Assembly: GCA_950295325.1 (NCBI GenBank)
Contig: OX485804.1
Span: 52,514,001-52,578,000, forward strand
Length of the DNA stretch: 64,000 nucleotides
Reading direction: 5' to 3'
Source of the DNA: Polytrichum commune
Lineage: Eukaryota > Streptophyta > Polytrichopsida > Polytrichales > Polytrichaceae
Of the stretch, positions 24,421 to 37,094 are shown one piece after another. The notes under the pieces are model-generated. The model saw only the letters and a program-made list of their open reading frames with translations. It was not told where the DNA came from and searched no databases. Positions within the stretch are counted from its first letter, which is position 1. Every line of letters begins with the position of its first letter. The translations under genes and the position numbers were made by a program.

Positions 24421-24889
24421 ACATCTAGTCTTGACCTTTAGTGGCTTAGGAATCGTGCCAACCATGAAAAGGGGGCAAGTAAAAACCTACACCCTATATA
24501 TTTATGGGTCATTCATCCCAACTTGATGCCACTAGGCAAATTGAGGGCCTATTATAGGGTAAGAGACGCTTTAAACGGTCAATTTGAAACTTAAGGATTC
24601 CCAACAATTTGCCTTTAAATGGTTGCCATAGAACCTTGGGCCGCCATCGGTTGAAGACTAGTGGCATCTAGAAAAAGAAAAAAGACATAGAAACCCCACT
24701 TATATTGTGACTTGATCGAGCTAGGGGCATCTAAATTGTACACAGAAGACAACATGAAGTTCCCAACACACAATCTACAAAGGCTTTTCAAACCTCACAT
24801 TTTACATGAACTTGAAGTTCCCGAGGGTTTTAACACAAATCTCTAGAGAGAAGTGCATGCCCACAACTACGCAACAAGCTAGATGGTGT

Positions 24890-25510
24890 TACAACCAACA
24901 CCCCCGCCCCCCTCCCCTCCAAATATCAACACCTTAAAATCTTGCACAATAAGTATTTATTGAATAAGATAAGCGGGTCTTAAAACATACACTTTTGTTT
25001 TGTACCCACTTCTCATGGGATATGAAAACACGGATTAGCAAATCCCAATCATGTCTGCAATTTCTTTCTCCATGAGCTTTGGAGGTTATATAAATATCTT
25101 ATTCATAATTAAAGTGAATGTCCTTGTTCTCATGAAATGATCAAATAGGTTTGCCTAGTTGTGTTTATCATTCTCTGTAACATAGAATGATTAACAAAGT
25201 TTCAGCATGTGACCTCATCTCGTTTAAACAAATGTCCTTTATGGTGTCCGTTGATAGATCCACACCTAAACATACACCACTCAAGTATACATGTCCACTT
25301 GATGAGTTACTAATTCAAAATCCCTTGTTGGTTTTGGGTCATCTAGCAATAAAACTTGGAACCCTTATAACTTTTGCATATGGAATTCAAAACAAGACCT
25401 TCTCTACTATGTTGAAATCCCTTGCCAAGTTCTAAGGGAAATCTAATTTTCAATCTAATCATAATATCTATCCTCAACACTCAAAGTGACAATTTTAGCA
25501 CCATCTACCT
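24890..25510 (+). repeat. Dispersed repeat, family Q8 (copy 1)
   Basis: The order CCAACACCC, ACCTTAAAATCTTGCA, TTATAACTTTTGCATA, GAATTCAAA, CCCTT and CACTCAAAGTGAC...CACCATCTAC is repeated at 62180-62460. A further partial duplicate lies at 62548-62690 and a fragment at 62915-62950. The function is unknown; no long frame is shared between copies. Confidence 0.45.
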
Positions 25511-26377
25511 TACTTGCAGTTTTTGAAAGGTAGCATGAATCTCACTCGCATAATAACACATATCTACCTCTCAGAGAAACCTCTTGGCCCGAAACTTTGA
25601 AATGCTAAATGTTTATAGGGACCCCAAGATTTAGTGTGGTATTATAATCTATGCGCCACATATTTAGTATGGGTCATATCAATATTCAAAATTGATTTGT
25701 TATCTTGTCACAAATTATTGTAGTCCCTTGTTTATAGTCTCACCCATCATTATGCCTATCCCACTTGTCATGATAGACTTACCCACATTAATCTATGCTC
25801 GATGTAAACCATGGAGACTACAATTAAGAAACATTCATTAGACAAGTGGTGCATGAACTACAATGGGGCCCATGATAGTTAATCTTATGTTCATTCTCAT
25901 GAATAGATGATGCATAGGATGGCCCACACTAAAAATGGTCCAAAATTAAGCAAGGCCTGCTTATATTACCCTCCATCATATTGGATATAACTAGTGGTGG
26001 TTTGGTATATAGGTGAATGTATGGTATCGAGAACTAATATTAAGAATGGTGTGAAAGACCCTACCCCCACGAATCAAAATTGTAATGCCAGTCAAATGTT
26101 GATATTTGATAGGTATGTCAAGGTGAGATAATCTTTGTATATATGAGTTGTTATTTGGTCAGTACCACTCTAGACCATTTTCATTCAAGGACACAAAGCT
26201 ACCTAGGTGTGAAGATTCATGCATGATATACCTGAATGTCATCGTAAAAGAAAGTACCATCAGATACCCATACCCTTGTGGTTGCAAGAAATATGAAACC
26301 CCCATTATAAATGTGCAAATGATATTAAAAAAAAATGATACCGAACTAACATTGGTCATAACATTTTTATATTGACG
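25511..26377. other. Anonymous intergenic DNA
   Basis: No gene is supported. The stretch at 26190-26260 is similar to 8160-8250, a dispersed repeat. Confidence 0.4.
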
Positions 26378-26908
26378 AAGTGCACACTTTCATGTACCAG
26401 CCGTTTCTGTGAAGCAAAAGAGAATTCGTAGACTTTGGTGAAGCTTTCGCCGATTACCTTAAGCCAAGGACTTCCATGTGGAGTAGGGGGCTATAATATG
26501 AGAGAGTAGATTAGCCTTGTTATCCGACATGCAAGTCGGAATGTGGTTGTCCTCGCACTTACCCATTTTGAATGATGCATGACTAGATTGACTGAAATTT
26601 ATATCTTCATATGCTAGAAATTTTTAAAATAAACCCAAATTTTATAAAACTTTTGCGCAAAGTTTGAATATTAAGAACATGGATATGAAATTATGACAAC
26701 TTTTGGTTGACACCAAAAAGTTATGGAAATCAAGTTTTTTCTGCCCAAATGAAAATCAATATCCGGGTTCTTAAAAAGAGAGATGATCAAGTCCCCCTTC
26801 TCAAACCTCAACTATCCCCCTACAATCGTGTTGGTTGTTGACTTTTTTTCCAAATTTTTATCATCTAGTAGTTTTCGTTGGCTTCGCAGACACATGAAAG
26901 TGCGCCCT
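26378..26908. mobile_element. TIR element, ends GGGCGCACTTTCATG
   Basis: GTGCACACTTTCATGTACCAGC at the left (two parts: GTGCACACTTTCATG, TACCAGC) is inverted at the right as GCAGACACATGAAAGTGCGCCC. The second half also keeps GAAGC...CG complementarity. The right end is followed by TAA; no matching left TAA is seen. About 530 bp, non-coding. It resembles the GGGCC-ended group but is more diverged. Confidence 0.55.
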
Positions 26909-28044
26909 AACCCCCAACCTATTTGGATTTCATGTGTAACTTTCTAGCATTCACCCTCTAACTTAATGTAAGGTAGACATAAGGGGAGTACTATCATGTG
27001 AGCGGTGAGTAAGAAAATACCCATGGTTTTATATGCACTGATATCCTATGACCGTAGTATTTTTACCTTGAAAGTGCATTTGGACGCACATAAGATGATA
27101 TATTGTATGTTTTCTACCACCCAAAATTCAAGCTTACAAATCATTGAATTCACTTTCTGCCAAGACCCTGAACCCACCATTGCAACCCAAAGGAAGAAGC
27201 TAAAATACCAAATATTGGTGGACACCTTTGAAGATGCCACATGGTATGTAACACTCATCATCCTCATAGCATGCATCCAAGGAGGCATCCACTCAAACAA
27301 CATCACCAACCTATTTGAACAATGCTAAATCCATGTAATCCCCGTACATGCATGCAAATTATCCACTTGATTGATATCAAATATCTCACCCTATTCATGC
27401 TTAGTAAATTGGAAAACCTCCAACAACCATTACTCCCCATCTAAGCAAGCACCAACACCACATACACACAAGAATCATTTTTTTTAGCGTGATACCTAGT
27501 CAATTAGCTCATATGAAGGGATAGAACAACCTCCCAAATCAAATGTTACCGCTCACTACTCATTTGTTACCGCTCATTGTTCATGTGTTACTGCTCACTG
27601 CTTGCCGCTCATTGCTCACATCTTAGCCTTCTCTCATAGACAGACCCATTACCAATAACCACCCCAACCTTAATACATAGAGAGTCCCATAAAACCGTGA
27701 AGTTCCACACATGCAGTCGTTGCTCTCTAATTTGAAATGTTGGAAATAGGTAGTGACCAAGTGAGAGGAGATATAGTTGTTGACGATTTCAATGCGATGG
27801 AAGAGATAAGTCAAAAGGGCACGATTTGGGTTCCTTAAAGAAGGCACTAGATGTACTCAAGTTTTCAACTACCAATTATCAAAACCGTGTCAATCTAAGC
27901 TACGAATACGACTTGGGAGAGAACCTTACTTCTGCGAATTTATTGTAACTTCATCACTTCAAAAATAAATTATGATTTTTTGGGCCCAACTTCATGATAT
28001 CAATTTCCACGCACATTAAAAATCACTCCATTATCACACACATA
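26909..28044. other. Anonymous intergenic DNA
   Basis: The segment 27545-27620 contains four imperfect TTACCGCTCA(C/T)T(A/G)CTCAT repeats of ~20-25 bp (a small minisatellite). The + strand frame 27005-27328 and its antisense are not recognised. Confidence 0.4.
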
Positions 28045-28330
28045 CCACACTCTCATGCGAAGTTGCTCGAGCTATTGCAAATTGCATAAGTCATCTCGGT
28101 TCGAACCTTAGCTTAGCGCATCATAAACGGAAGGCGGCGCTTGCGGTCCACATAGTCCACCCAATCTCCAAGCTCCAAGTGGCTCGATCCGTAAAGAGGC
28201 TTCCGGATGATCTTCATAGTGAATGAAGGGATCATCGAGCTTTGGCCATTTATTCCGGGTAAGTTGGTGGCCCATTATTCTTGGCCACTATGAGCCTCGG
28301 GACAAGGTCCAAGCAATTTGCCGTGAACAA
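28045..28330 (+). repeat. Possible tRNA-derived SINE fragment
   Basis: A B-box-like GGTTCGAACCT lies at 28098-28108. A weak A-box-like ATGCGAAGTTGC starts about 42 bases upstream, close to the spacing inside a tRNA promoter. The downstream 200 bp is distinctly more GC-rich than its surroundings. The clover-leaf does not fold well: the T stem has one mismatch and the D stem is poor. It is therefore not a functional tRNA. I saw no second copy in the window, so this is tentative. Confidence 0.25.
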
Positions 28331-29280
28331 TGTTGATATCGATCGTAGTACTACCAAGTAGCTTGCCATGTAAAGTGCGAAAATATCTTATCACCCAACT
28401 ACTTCAAATACTAGTTTTAAAGAAGGAAAAAACGTACACAAAGCGTGAAATATACTCCACAAGTGACATGGACCCCACACACCCTAAGAATTCAAGTTTT
28501 TTTTCCACGTCTATAACCACACACTATTAATTAAGCTAGCTTTTAGCTCCATCACCTCGATGCTTGCAAACACACTCACACACACTTGCTCCATGTCAAA
28601 GGGGCGTTGAGATGGTGGTGTGTGATTGACTTGTCATTCAAGCGGCCAATTGAAGGAGTTTTAGCTTTCTATTAAAGTCAAGTGGTGGAAGTAGTAGGCG
28701 CGTTGCCCGAGATTGTCGGCTTGAATGCCAAAGAATTGGACGTAAGTTGCAAGATATAACAACATATGCAATACTTTACCCCACAAAAGAATGAACCCAC
28801 ACCATATACGAAGGTAGGTATGTGGGTGTTCTTCGGTTTTTTTTTGTTTACTATGATGATTACTATTAATTATGTTGTCCAAATTCTAGCAGTTAGATTT
28901 ATTCAACGGAACTTATGTTGTATTAGTAAATCTACGACGAAGCGTCAACAACAATCGGATTGAAAATCGTACGTCTTGCGATTTAGATATGACTATTGGA
29001 AGTGCGTGTTTGGTGAATCCTTAATTGAATACATAGGTCCTCCCAATTGTGTTCAATGTTGAGTTGTGTTCAGTAGTTAATCAGTTTTGAAGACATAGTT
29101 TGATCTCTTTTAAACATGTGGCTTTGAGGTGTTTGTTCTTTTATCCTCACATAGCCACACACCAATCAAATATAAGGGCCCTATTTAGAGATTGAACTGA
29201 ATAATGCCCACATGCGTTTAAACATTAAGGGCTCCTTTTACACACATGAAAATTTGAAATCAAAATTTCAATAAGAATCC
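28331..29280. other. Anonymous intergenic DNA
   Basis: No gene or repeat recognised. Confidence 0.4.
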
Positions 29281-29525
29281 ATGTTATTAGGAATAGATGT
29301 TATGATGGTCACCTTCATTTTTTTGCTAATGCGATCTATTTGGGTTGTCTTGCCGCAAACTCCAAGTGACCACCAAACATTATTTATTTTTGGACATGTC
29401 GGACTTCATGTCACTTTCTCGGCCATGTTTAATATGGTCAATTTCATTTTTGGTGAACTTGTCTTAAGCGAAGTGTGGGACTGACACTCAATCCTCAACC
29501 AATGAGGGAATCTAGAAAGTGGTGG
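29281..29525 (+). repeat. Dispersed repeat, family P9 (copy 1)
   Basis: Ordered matches to 56690-56965: TTTGGGTT, CAAACATTATTTATTTTTGGACATGT (in part), GACTTCATGTCACTT, TTTTGGTGA, GTGGGACTGACACTCA, and CAATGAGGGAATCTAGAAAG. Both copies are + strand. The translated frames are not the same, so a repeat is preferred to a gene. Confidence 0.55.
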
Positions 29526-29869
29526 TCATGCTTTGTGGTATAATGTAAATATGACCTAAAGTTCATGTGCCTATTGCGGGCACTTTGGGCTCCGCATACC
29601 TATCTATTTATTGAACCATCGACTTGAGAAATCATTATGGCACCATTTGTAAATGAGGGTGAAGGCAAATGAGAAATATGCGATTGGCTTTAGATAGAAA
29701 GATATGAATGCCAACTCCAGGATGGGCAAGCATAAATTAAAAGTCTCTTCGCCCACATGCAAGTTCCCCATATTGAGTGTGGGTTCTATCCAAGGTAACA
29801 TGATAACAAAAAGATAATGACCAACTAATGAAAGTTGGGATCTCAAAGTAGTGGTATTTTGCTTTGGGG

Positions 29870-30430
29870 AGGTTGGGAATTGAATGTCCCATTGAGAGGT
29901 ATAGGAGCACCCTATGAGTGTTTGGGTTAGTGGCTAAGGTGGAGAGTTTAAGAGCTTAAAAGTTGCAGTGGTTTGGGTTCCTGCAATGGCATTCTTCGGT
30001 GGGTGTATACTTGTCCATATTTTTCTGGATGGTTGTGTTGAAAAACCTATCATGAGAATATGTAGGTTCACAGTATTGGACAAAGAAGCCTTGAGTGGGG
30101 GTGGGAGGGAATGGGGGCGTGAGTTGGGAAGCCATTTACGAGGAGGATGTCTGAGCATAGTCATGTGATACAATGATAAGTGGAGGGCGCTAGTGTGCAT
30201 ACCAATGTGAAAACCCATTCCGGTATGATATGCTCAAAAGGGGAGTATGGGTTACAGTTGTCATTGGTGAGGTGATGAGTGAGCAACGGTTCTTGAATGC
30301 ATGAAGGGTTTTGTTGTGTTTGTCCAATAGCAATCCCTTGATGGTGAGGTGGTTGCAAGCTGCCAAAAAGTGAGGCCAAGGTTTGATGCAATTGCACAAT
30401 ACCATAAAGTGTACAAAGAATGAAGGGGTA
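29870..30430 (-). pseudogene. LINE-like ORF1 fragment (second copy)
   Basis: The + strand turns G/T-rich as in the first 3 kb. The minus strand reads MQLHQTLASLFGSLQPPHH, then ...QGIAIGQTQQNPS, and next HHLTNDNCNPYSPFEHIIPEW, followed by a shifted frame. The Met-Gln/His-rich start recalls the Gln-rich part at 2813-2454 (MHAITQSLATYLPNLYQRL). I infer a 5'-and-3'-truncated relative of the 1-6119 element; the similarity is modest. Confidence 0.35.
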
Positions 30431-30812
30431 GCTTAACGCTTCAAAAATGTGTACATTTCATTTTGTATACATTGGTCCTATAAGCATTTTGAAGTTCACA
30501 TGTGCTTAGGATGGCATTTATCTTACGTGCTTATCCGTGTGTCACATGATGGTTTAGAAATAATTGTCACATTAAAGCAATCGGGTGTTGTGTTTGAAAT
30601 TTTGCTCATAAGACAATTCCAATATGCATGGAAGTGCTCCTAGTCTATTCACAGAATAAGAGTCCGTGTTTCTTCAACTACCTTATTCCGGCATCATGAA
30701 TGAAATCAATTGTCTATGGAGAGACTTTTGTCAGGTAAGACAAGTGACAACATAATAAATGCAAACTCTAGAGTCCCAAACCAAGATTTTGCCATTGCCA
30801 GTAACCAAGTAA

Positions 30813-30960
30813 GGGCCACTTCACACACAAGCCAAGAGCCGTGACCATGAAATTGTGAGAGCCCAAAAAAAAGTGTCCAAAGGCCGTCCCAACACACCTC
30901 AAAATCATGTAGTGTGGTCACGGACCCTCAAGTGTAGTGTGAAGTCATATGTGACTGCGT
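30813..30960. mobile_element. Partial GGGCC-ended MITE, family H2
   Basis: After TAA (30810-30812) comes GGGCCACTTCACACACAAGC, then AGAGCCGTGACCATGAAATT. This aligns, inverted, with the right third of 46368-46866, including TCACGGACCCTCAAGTGTAG and GTGTGAAGTC. The far terminus is missing. Confidence 0.55.
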
Positions 30961-31084
30961 CCTCAACCAAATGTTATTTCAATGAATTTTTATTCATGAT
31001 GTCCGTTAATTATCAACCTGCCATTATACCAAAATGTAAGTATCTTTTCAAAGTGAATGATTTCTTATGGTATGACATATAGCA

Positions 31085-31625
31085 TAACATACTAGAGTAC
31101 TTTAAATGGTAGTATTACATTCTTGGTATGCAAGAGGAAGATAATGTTAAGCATATTTATGTCAAGAGTCACATGTCTATAATTTATTATGCAAGAAGGA
31201 GATAATATTGAGCATATTAGTAATGGCAAGTGTCATGTGTTTGAGTTGTAATATGCAAGTGGAGGATGTTATTGAGCACACTAATGGCAAGTGACATGTG
31301 TTTGCATTTTAGTATGCAAGAGTAATAGATAAATAAATAAAGAACATCACATGTGCTTTTTGACACTTGCACGAATACAAAACCTTTCTTCACCAAGGAA
31401 TACTCATATGCAAGAGGAAGATATTATTGAGCATACCAATGGCAAGTGTCATGTGTTTGCACTTTAGATCAACTTGTTGGTCCTTATGTAGCATGGGCAT
31501 AGATCTCATAACTTTATTGAGAATACTGATGCGAAGATATTAGTAAGCACACTAATGCCAAGTGTCTTGTGGTCAAGTTGTTGATCATTTGTATAACCTA
31601 CACATAGGCCTTGTAACAGGGCAAG
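31085..31625 (+). repeat. Tandem/dispersed repeat, family K10 (copy 1)
   Basis: Four or five imperfect ~65-75-bp subunits, each TATGCAAG(A/T)GGAAGAT..T.TTGAGCA..(C/T)TAATGGCAAGTG(T/A)CATGTGTTTG. They are followed by ATCAACTTGTTG, CTCATAAC.TT..TTGA, AGATATTAGTAAGCACACTAATGCCAAGTGTC and a GGGCAAGT end. The same string occurs at 34290-34745 and 35591-36092. Confidence 0.6.
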
Positions 31626-33443
31626 TAAGAAAAAAAGACAGAGAAAATTGAACATCAATGTTTCCATTAAGATGAATTTGAGCCCATCGGCCCTACTTTG
31701 TTCAAGAGAAGTATTCATGAAAATATGAAATTGTTTGCGTGTTGTTATGTGGGCAATTTTGAACATTGTGTTTGAAGGTTGGAAAATTGGTAGAGTTCCA
31801 CATGTGAATTCTATGCAACAATCCATGGGTAGAAAACATGTGAATGTTCAAAACACTTCATCAAAGGGGAGGGGATAGTGAACCCCATAATATCACTTAG
31901 TTCCTTGGATGCGCCCCATGAGACCATGTATCGTTCGAGCATAATTATCCTTTGATTATGGGAATCCCCATTTACGGGGAGCATTCAAACTGTGTAATTA
32001 TAGAGTTTTCAACAAGCAACTATAATTTATTAGAGTTTTTTTAATCACATCCTCTTTCTTTGGAAAGAGACCATCATCTAGCTGATTAATAATAATATGT
32101 TGGCAATTCATATTATAAGTCAAGTTAACCTCTAAGTAAATGCATGTAATTAAATTAAGATAAAGTAGTGATCAACCTATGATGTCACTATGACCTCCTC
32201 GGTGGGTGTTATGAAACCAAAACGTAGAGAACAAATGTCACTCCCTTTGTCATGTCAACCGTCCATTTTCCAACTACAGGAACTAGGCTTCCAAAGCAAA
32301 CCCCAAGTTCTGAATCCAAATGTAAAAAGACTTCGGACACATGAATCCCATTTTTTTTTCACAATTGTCTTTCATTTATTGCTCCACAGTGTGGTGGTTA
32401 CTTTTGTGTATCAGTCAATGAAGTGACCTTCTAAGCTTATGTGCTCATTGTAGCTAGCTACAATAGATGTAGAGTGGCAATATACCCTTATTATGATTGC
32501 ATGTCGGAGTGGGCAAACCAACACTACCATGGACGGCTCACTATTCCGACAAAACTTAAGTATCTTCCCCTCAAACTTTGCCACTTGTCATGCTCATATT
32601 CGTCACGACCTCTTGTATCCAAGTGGAAAATTTATTCCAACACATGTAAAGATGAAATAGGGAGCCTGTTACGGTATATTGTTCTCCCTTTTCATGAAGA
32701 TATGTTTGGTCACCTAAGAAAGTGTCGTATTATTGGGAACATTGTATTCTTGGTAGCATGATAGTTTAATTTGGTCTCAAATGTTGTCCTAGTGAAGTTT
32801 TTCAAGAAAATGTTATATTTCAATGTAAATCATCACTTTGTATCCATAGTGAAGATTCTTAAGTATGATAGAAGCATTTGTAGTGAAGTGATATGCTCAC
32901 AATGTTCTCTAAGGTTCCCCCAGCATGTTCGAAAGTACTAATCACATGTGAAGTTTAAAGACATGTGGATCCCACCACTTATGCACATTGATTTCCTCTA
33001 TAATGTGACGAATTGGGCCTAACTGGTCCGAGATGACACTAAACTACTGGATGATAGTGGAGAGGTGCCCCAAACCAAATGGAGTGGTTAGTGGTTTGAT
33101 TTCCGGCCATGAAATCTTCTCTTGGAAAAACTACTTGACGAAAAAACTAGCCAAGTGGGCATGCGTCTCTTGAGTTCCAATCAAAAAAGGAAAAAGAATC
33201 GGGCCTAAAAATGCCACAGTATGAGTGTTGTAGTTGTAGTATGGAGGTAAATCAACACTAAAAAGTTTGGTCGATGGGAAATGCGTTGAATAGTCGAGGT
33301 GTCGTATAATCAAGTGTCGTAATATGGAGGGTAGATTGTACAAGGATTATGGATCCTACAATACAAGCATTTTGAGCTTGTAATTACATAAACTAACCAA
33401 GTACAAAGAAAACATGGTACAAACTGTCTTATTCATGTGGATG
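31626..33443. other. Anonymous intergenic DNA
   Basis: No gene supported. Frames such as 32190-32426 and 32441-32761 (+) are short and match no family known to me. Confidence 0.4.
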
Positions 33444-33598
33444 CATAACATTACTCAACACTTAGTGCTCGTTTAGTGGGCCCTCAAAATATAACAGTCA
33501 GACGCTCGGAAAGTTGTGCAAAGAGACTCTAATATTGATTGAACTCCAAACATCCGATTGTTTTATTCCAAGGGCCCACTTTGTTGAGTAATGTTATG
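33444..33598. mobile_element. MITE with perfect 16-bp TIRs, family M2
   Basis: CATAACATTACTCAAC (33444-33459) is exactly inverted at 33583-33598; 155 bp in all. GGGCCC motifs sit inside each arm (GTGGGCCCTC and AAGGGCCCAC). The flanking octamers TGTGGATG and TGGGGTTG agree at 6 of 8 positions, possibly a worn 8-bp duplication. Related to 7504-7690. Confidence 0.7.
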
Positions 33599-34289
33599 TG
33601 GGGTTGTACGGTGAGCTTATAGATTGTGATGTGCTACATGACAATTTTGAGTTGCCTTTCATCTTCCAGTGGCCTTTACCTTAAGATAATATTACTTCCA
33701 TGCAAAAGGGGAGCCACTGATGTGGCTGGTATATTGTCAAATGTGTTCAACTTGTAAATTTTGAAATGTCATGCTTGTGGCAACCAAAGTGCACGTGATT
33801 TTTAGAAGTGACATTAAGGAGTTTTGTAGTGTTAACATGGATGCGTGACAAAAAATATAGTGCAATATGTGATATTATGGAATAACAATGAGTCAACATT
33901 GCAATAATGACCATAATTACAATGATGACAACTGTGATGCATGCAAGGGTGTGGTTTGGGTTCTTGGGGGTTTATTTTAATGTCGAAGCACATGATATAT
34001 GGGACGGAAACATGATAACAAGCAATGAGATTTAAACTAAGAACATCCGTTCCCTAGAGTTTCCAGACATAAGAGAAGGGGTGACATTGAGGAGGTTGAT
34101 ATTATGGGGTTTAGAGTGTACTCAATCCGCTAGTTTGTTATTCCTTTGGCCCATTATCCAGTGTGTTGTTTGCTACAAGTTTAGCATCTACTTGTTTGTG
34201 ATATAAGTACTATGGTAAGTATATTTTGGGGTGTTTTTAATGGCATGAATGGTACATCATTTGCGAAGGGGCCAAACTGAATACCTAGA
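33599..34289. other. Anonymous intergenic DNA
   Basis: No feature recognised. Confidence 0.4.
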
Positions 34290-34745
34290 GGTCTCAAAAT
34301 GTCATGTCCGCTAATTGCCAATGTGAAATTACTCATCAACATAAGTAACTCTTACAAATGAAAATTAACTATTTACATAGTGACATTTAGCATAGCACAT
34401 TGGGATGCTTGAGATGATAGATTTGCATTTTAGTATCCAAGGGGAAGATACTATATAGCAAACTAATGGCAAGTGGCAGGTGTTTACATTTTGGTATGCA
34501 AAAGGAACATATTCTTTAGCATACTAACGGCAAGTATTGTTTCTAGACACTTTAGTCAACTTGTAGATCATTGTGTAACATAGATAGACAACTGATAACA
34601 TTGTTGAACATACTCATGCCAAGATGTTAGTAAGCACACTTGAAAGCCAAGTGTCATGAGGTGACACCAATTGATGACATTGTTGATCATCATTAGAACC
34701 TAGCATGCGCCTCAAAATAGGATAAGTGACACTAAATACCACAAA
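34290..34745 (+). repeat. Dispersed repeat, family K10 (copy 2)
   Basis: Begins AGAGGTCTCAAAATGTCA and ends AAGTGACACTAAATACCA, as copy 3 does. It contains two TAATGGCAAGTGGCAGGTGTTTACATTTTGG-like subunits (quoted parts: AATGGCAAGTGGCAGG, GTTTACATTTTGG). No distinct left TIR is left. Confidence 0.6.
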
Positions 34746-35464
34746 TGGTTTAGTTCCTTGCATTAGTTACGGGTTTGTATGTTCACTTGTAGGTATGTTC
34801 ATAGTTACCATTGTGGATTTTTCCACTTTAACATTTACTATGGGGCATCCCGTTTGATTTGCAGTAAAAGTGTTTACATGCTATGATTATTGCAGGGAGG
34901 TTGGTGCAATGTGTGAACTAGGAGGGTGTTTGTCATTGTTTTAAGGCCCTCGCCCTTAACAATAAGCAATGTATAACAACTCATATCAATTGATGTGCTT
35001 AATCTACACACATAAACTTTGTGCCTTTGCATGTACTTGTCATTTTATGGCACCTCATAGGTCTTTTACATTCTTAAAATTTTCAACTGTGTCGTAGATT
35101 GCACCTTGTTGGTTCAGTATTTCTAACTTTTGGTGTTATCATGTAACTAATAATCATGTTGCATAGCCACGTTCCATAACTGCAGTCAACACCTAGTACC
35201 ATTTATCATAACACTATTGGCACCAAATATCGGGTTCCCTACTTCATAAATGTATTCTCAAGAGCCCTCGGGTGAAAAACATCCTCCATGTATACTATGG
35301 CTACCTTCTTTGGAATGTGCATTATGGACACACGCCCTTCTTGTGCACCTTTGCAATCTTCACAAGTTGTAATTCTTCACGTGCAAGTGACGCTAGAAGA
35401 TTCACCCTTCCATTCACGTTTGGAGGAGCTTCTTTAGGAGCATGTAGAGCAAATCCTCTATGCA
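34746..35464. other. Anonymous intergenic DNA
   Basis: No feature recognised. Confidence 0.4.
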
Positions 35465-35580
35465 ATTATACTTTTGAACAACCTATTGAACTTTCATTAG
35501 TAAAAATTGATCTTTTGAGTAAGACGTTATTCCACCGCATAACTCCGAATAGTAACACGCACTAATTGGGATAATCAGTG
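35465..35580 (+). mobile_element. Solo right half of TA-flanked MITE family T3
   Basis: GAACAACCTATTGAACTTTC, TTTTGAGTAAGACGTTATTC and ACTAATTGGGATAATCAGTG align with the right half of 12602-12819. TA follows at 35581-35582. The left arm is absent. Confidence 0.6.
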
Positions 35581-35590
35581 TACACCATTT

Positions 35591-36092
35591 ATGGTATTTA
35601 GTGCCACGTGCACTCGATGCTTAGAGGTCTCAAAATGTCACACTAGTTCATTGCCAATGTGATTCCATTTGTCAACACAAGTAACTTCTTTAATTGGTAA
35701 GATTTCTACATTATGACATTTAGAGTAGCACATTGGGATACTTTAGATGAAAGTCTTGTGTTCTAGTATGCAAGGGGGAAGATATTCTTGAGCGTAACAA
35801 TGGCAAGTGTCATGTGTTTACATTGTAGTATGAAAGAGGAAGATGTTCTTGAACATACTAATGACAAGCGTCATTTGTGTAAACTTTAGTCAACATGTAG
35901 ACCATTGTGCAACAAAGGCATGCACCTCATAACATTGTTAAACATGCTCATGCCAAGATATTAGTAAGTGCACTTGAACGCCAAGTGTCATGAAGTGACA
36001 CTTATGATGAAGTTTTTAATTATTAGTGTAACCTAGCATACTCCTCAAAACAGGGTAAGTGACACTATTACACACGTGACACTAAATACCAT
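35591..36092 (+). mobile_element. Repeat family K10 (copy 3) bounded by 20-bp TIRs
   Basis: ATGGTATTTAGTGCCACGTG at 35591-35610 is inverted at the right end as CACGTGACACTAAATACCAT (36073-36092) with one mismatch. This shows family K10 is a TIR element. The interior carries the AATGGCAAGTGTCATGTGTT subunits. No target duplication was found by eye. The TTTAGTG core of the TIR resembles that of family A6. Confidence 0.6.
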
Positions 36093-36255
36093 GAACAACG
36101 TCGTATTGATTACATTATCACTTAGGCCCCCAATTTCAATCGGAACGGTTGGTGGTGGAAAAATGAGGTTGGGTCTATCAAGGTTAACCATTGAAGCAAG
36201 CCCATGGGTTCCCATTTAATGACGAATCTGCTCTATGCACTACGACCTCTTTCAT
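36093..36255. other. Short anonymous spacer
   Basis: Nothing recognised. Confidence 0.4.
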
Positions 36256-36600
36256 CCAATTAATAGGGAGAATCGACTGCCAGAAACATATGAATTGATT
36301 GAGTTTGAGGGGCTGATCACACCAACCACTGATGGCACCATTTGTCAGCATCTTTGGCTGCAATAATGTGAAAAGTGATTGACAAAATTTTATTTCTTAA
36401 CATAATCTCCAACAATTTCATGGCTACAACTGAACGAAAAGTTTGGCATGATCGGGACATGAGAAACAACCAGTTAAAGTTCAAGACTTCATGAATGTTA
36501 CCGAACGTTTTAGAGGAATCTATGGAACATACCCACTTTAATAAAGAAAGAACTGAAAGATACTGAAAGATCTTAACACGTAACTGGTGGGACTCGGAAA
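36256..36600 (-). repeat. Dispersed CCGGTT repeat, family R5 (copy 3, interrupted)
   Basis: GAGAATCGACTGCCAG and TTGATTGAGTTTGAG are followed by about 150 bp of unrelated DNA (36310-36460). Then come GAGAAACAACCAGTTAAAG, TTCAAGACTTCATGAA, TTTTAGAGGAATCTATGG and CACGTAACTGG, in the order seen in other copies. The interruption is consistent with a small insertion. Confidence 0.6.
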
Positions 36601-37094
36601 CACTAGGATGATCGACCGATTATAAACGTCCACCAAATGTATAGTTTTTTTTTGTTTTTTTTTTGGTGAGCCTGAATCGATGCTCACAATATCAAACATC
36701 GATCCCACAAGCAATGATTTCAACTCTTTGGGGGAGTGGGGATGGCACGTTATCTTTGTACTATGTAGTGTCAAAGTGTAAGAAATTTTCTAAAAAGCAT
36801 AAAGTACTAGTTTTCTGCCTTTCAACATTGATTCATCAATAAAATATAGTTGTTTTCTGGTGTTAAATACTAACATGTAGTAGCAGGCACGATACTTTTC
36901 CGAGTTTGTGATCCATTCCATGATTTCACCCCTGCTAACCACATCACCAAATCAATGCCCTTGTGAATATCGCTCTTTTTATATTGGAGATCTCTGGACC
37001 CATTCGATTTTATATAAGAAGGGAGAGGGAATTTTTCTTCTTACTTATTATTATTCCTTTTTATTCCTTTTTATTCTTTCTTTTGTTTGGGTGG

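Noticed and set aside
28056-28110. A tRNA gene at the GGTTCGAACC motif
   Set aside because: The D stem fails, the T stem has a mismatch and no acceptor stem pairs. Kept only as a weak SINE candidate.
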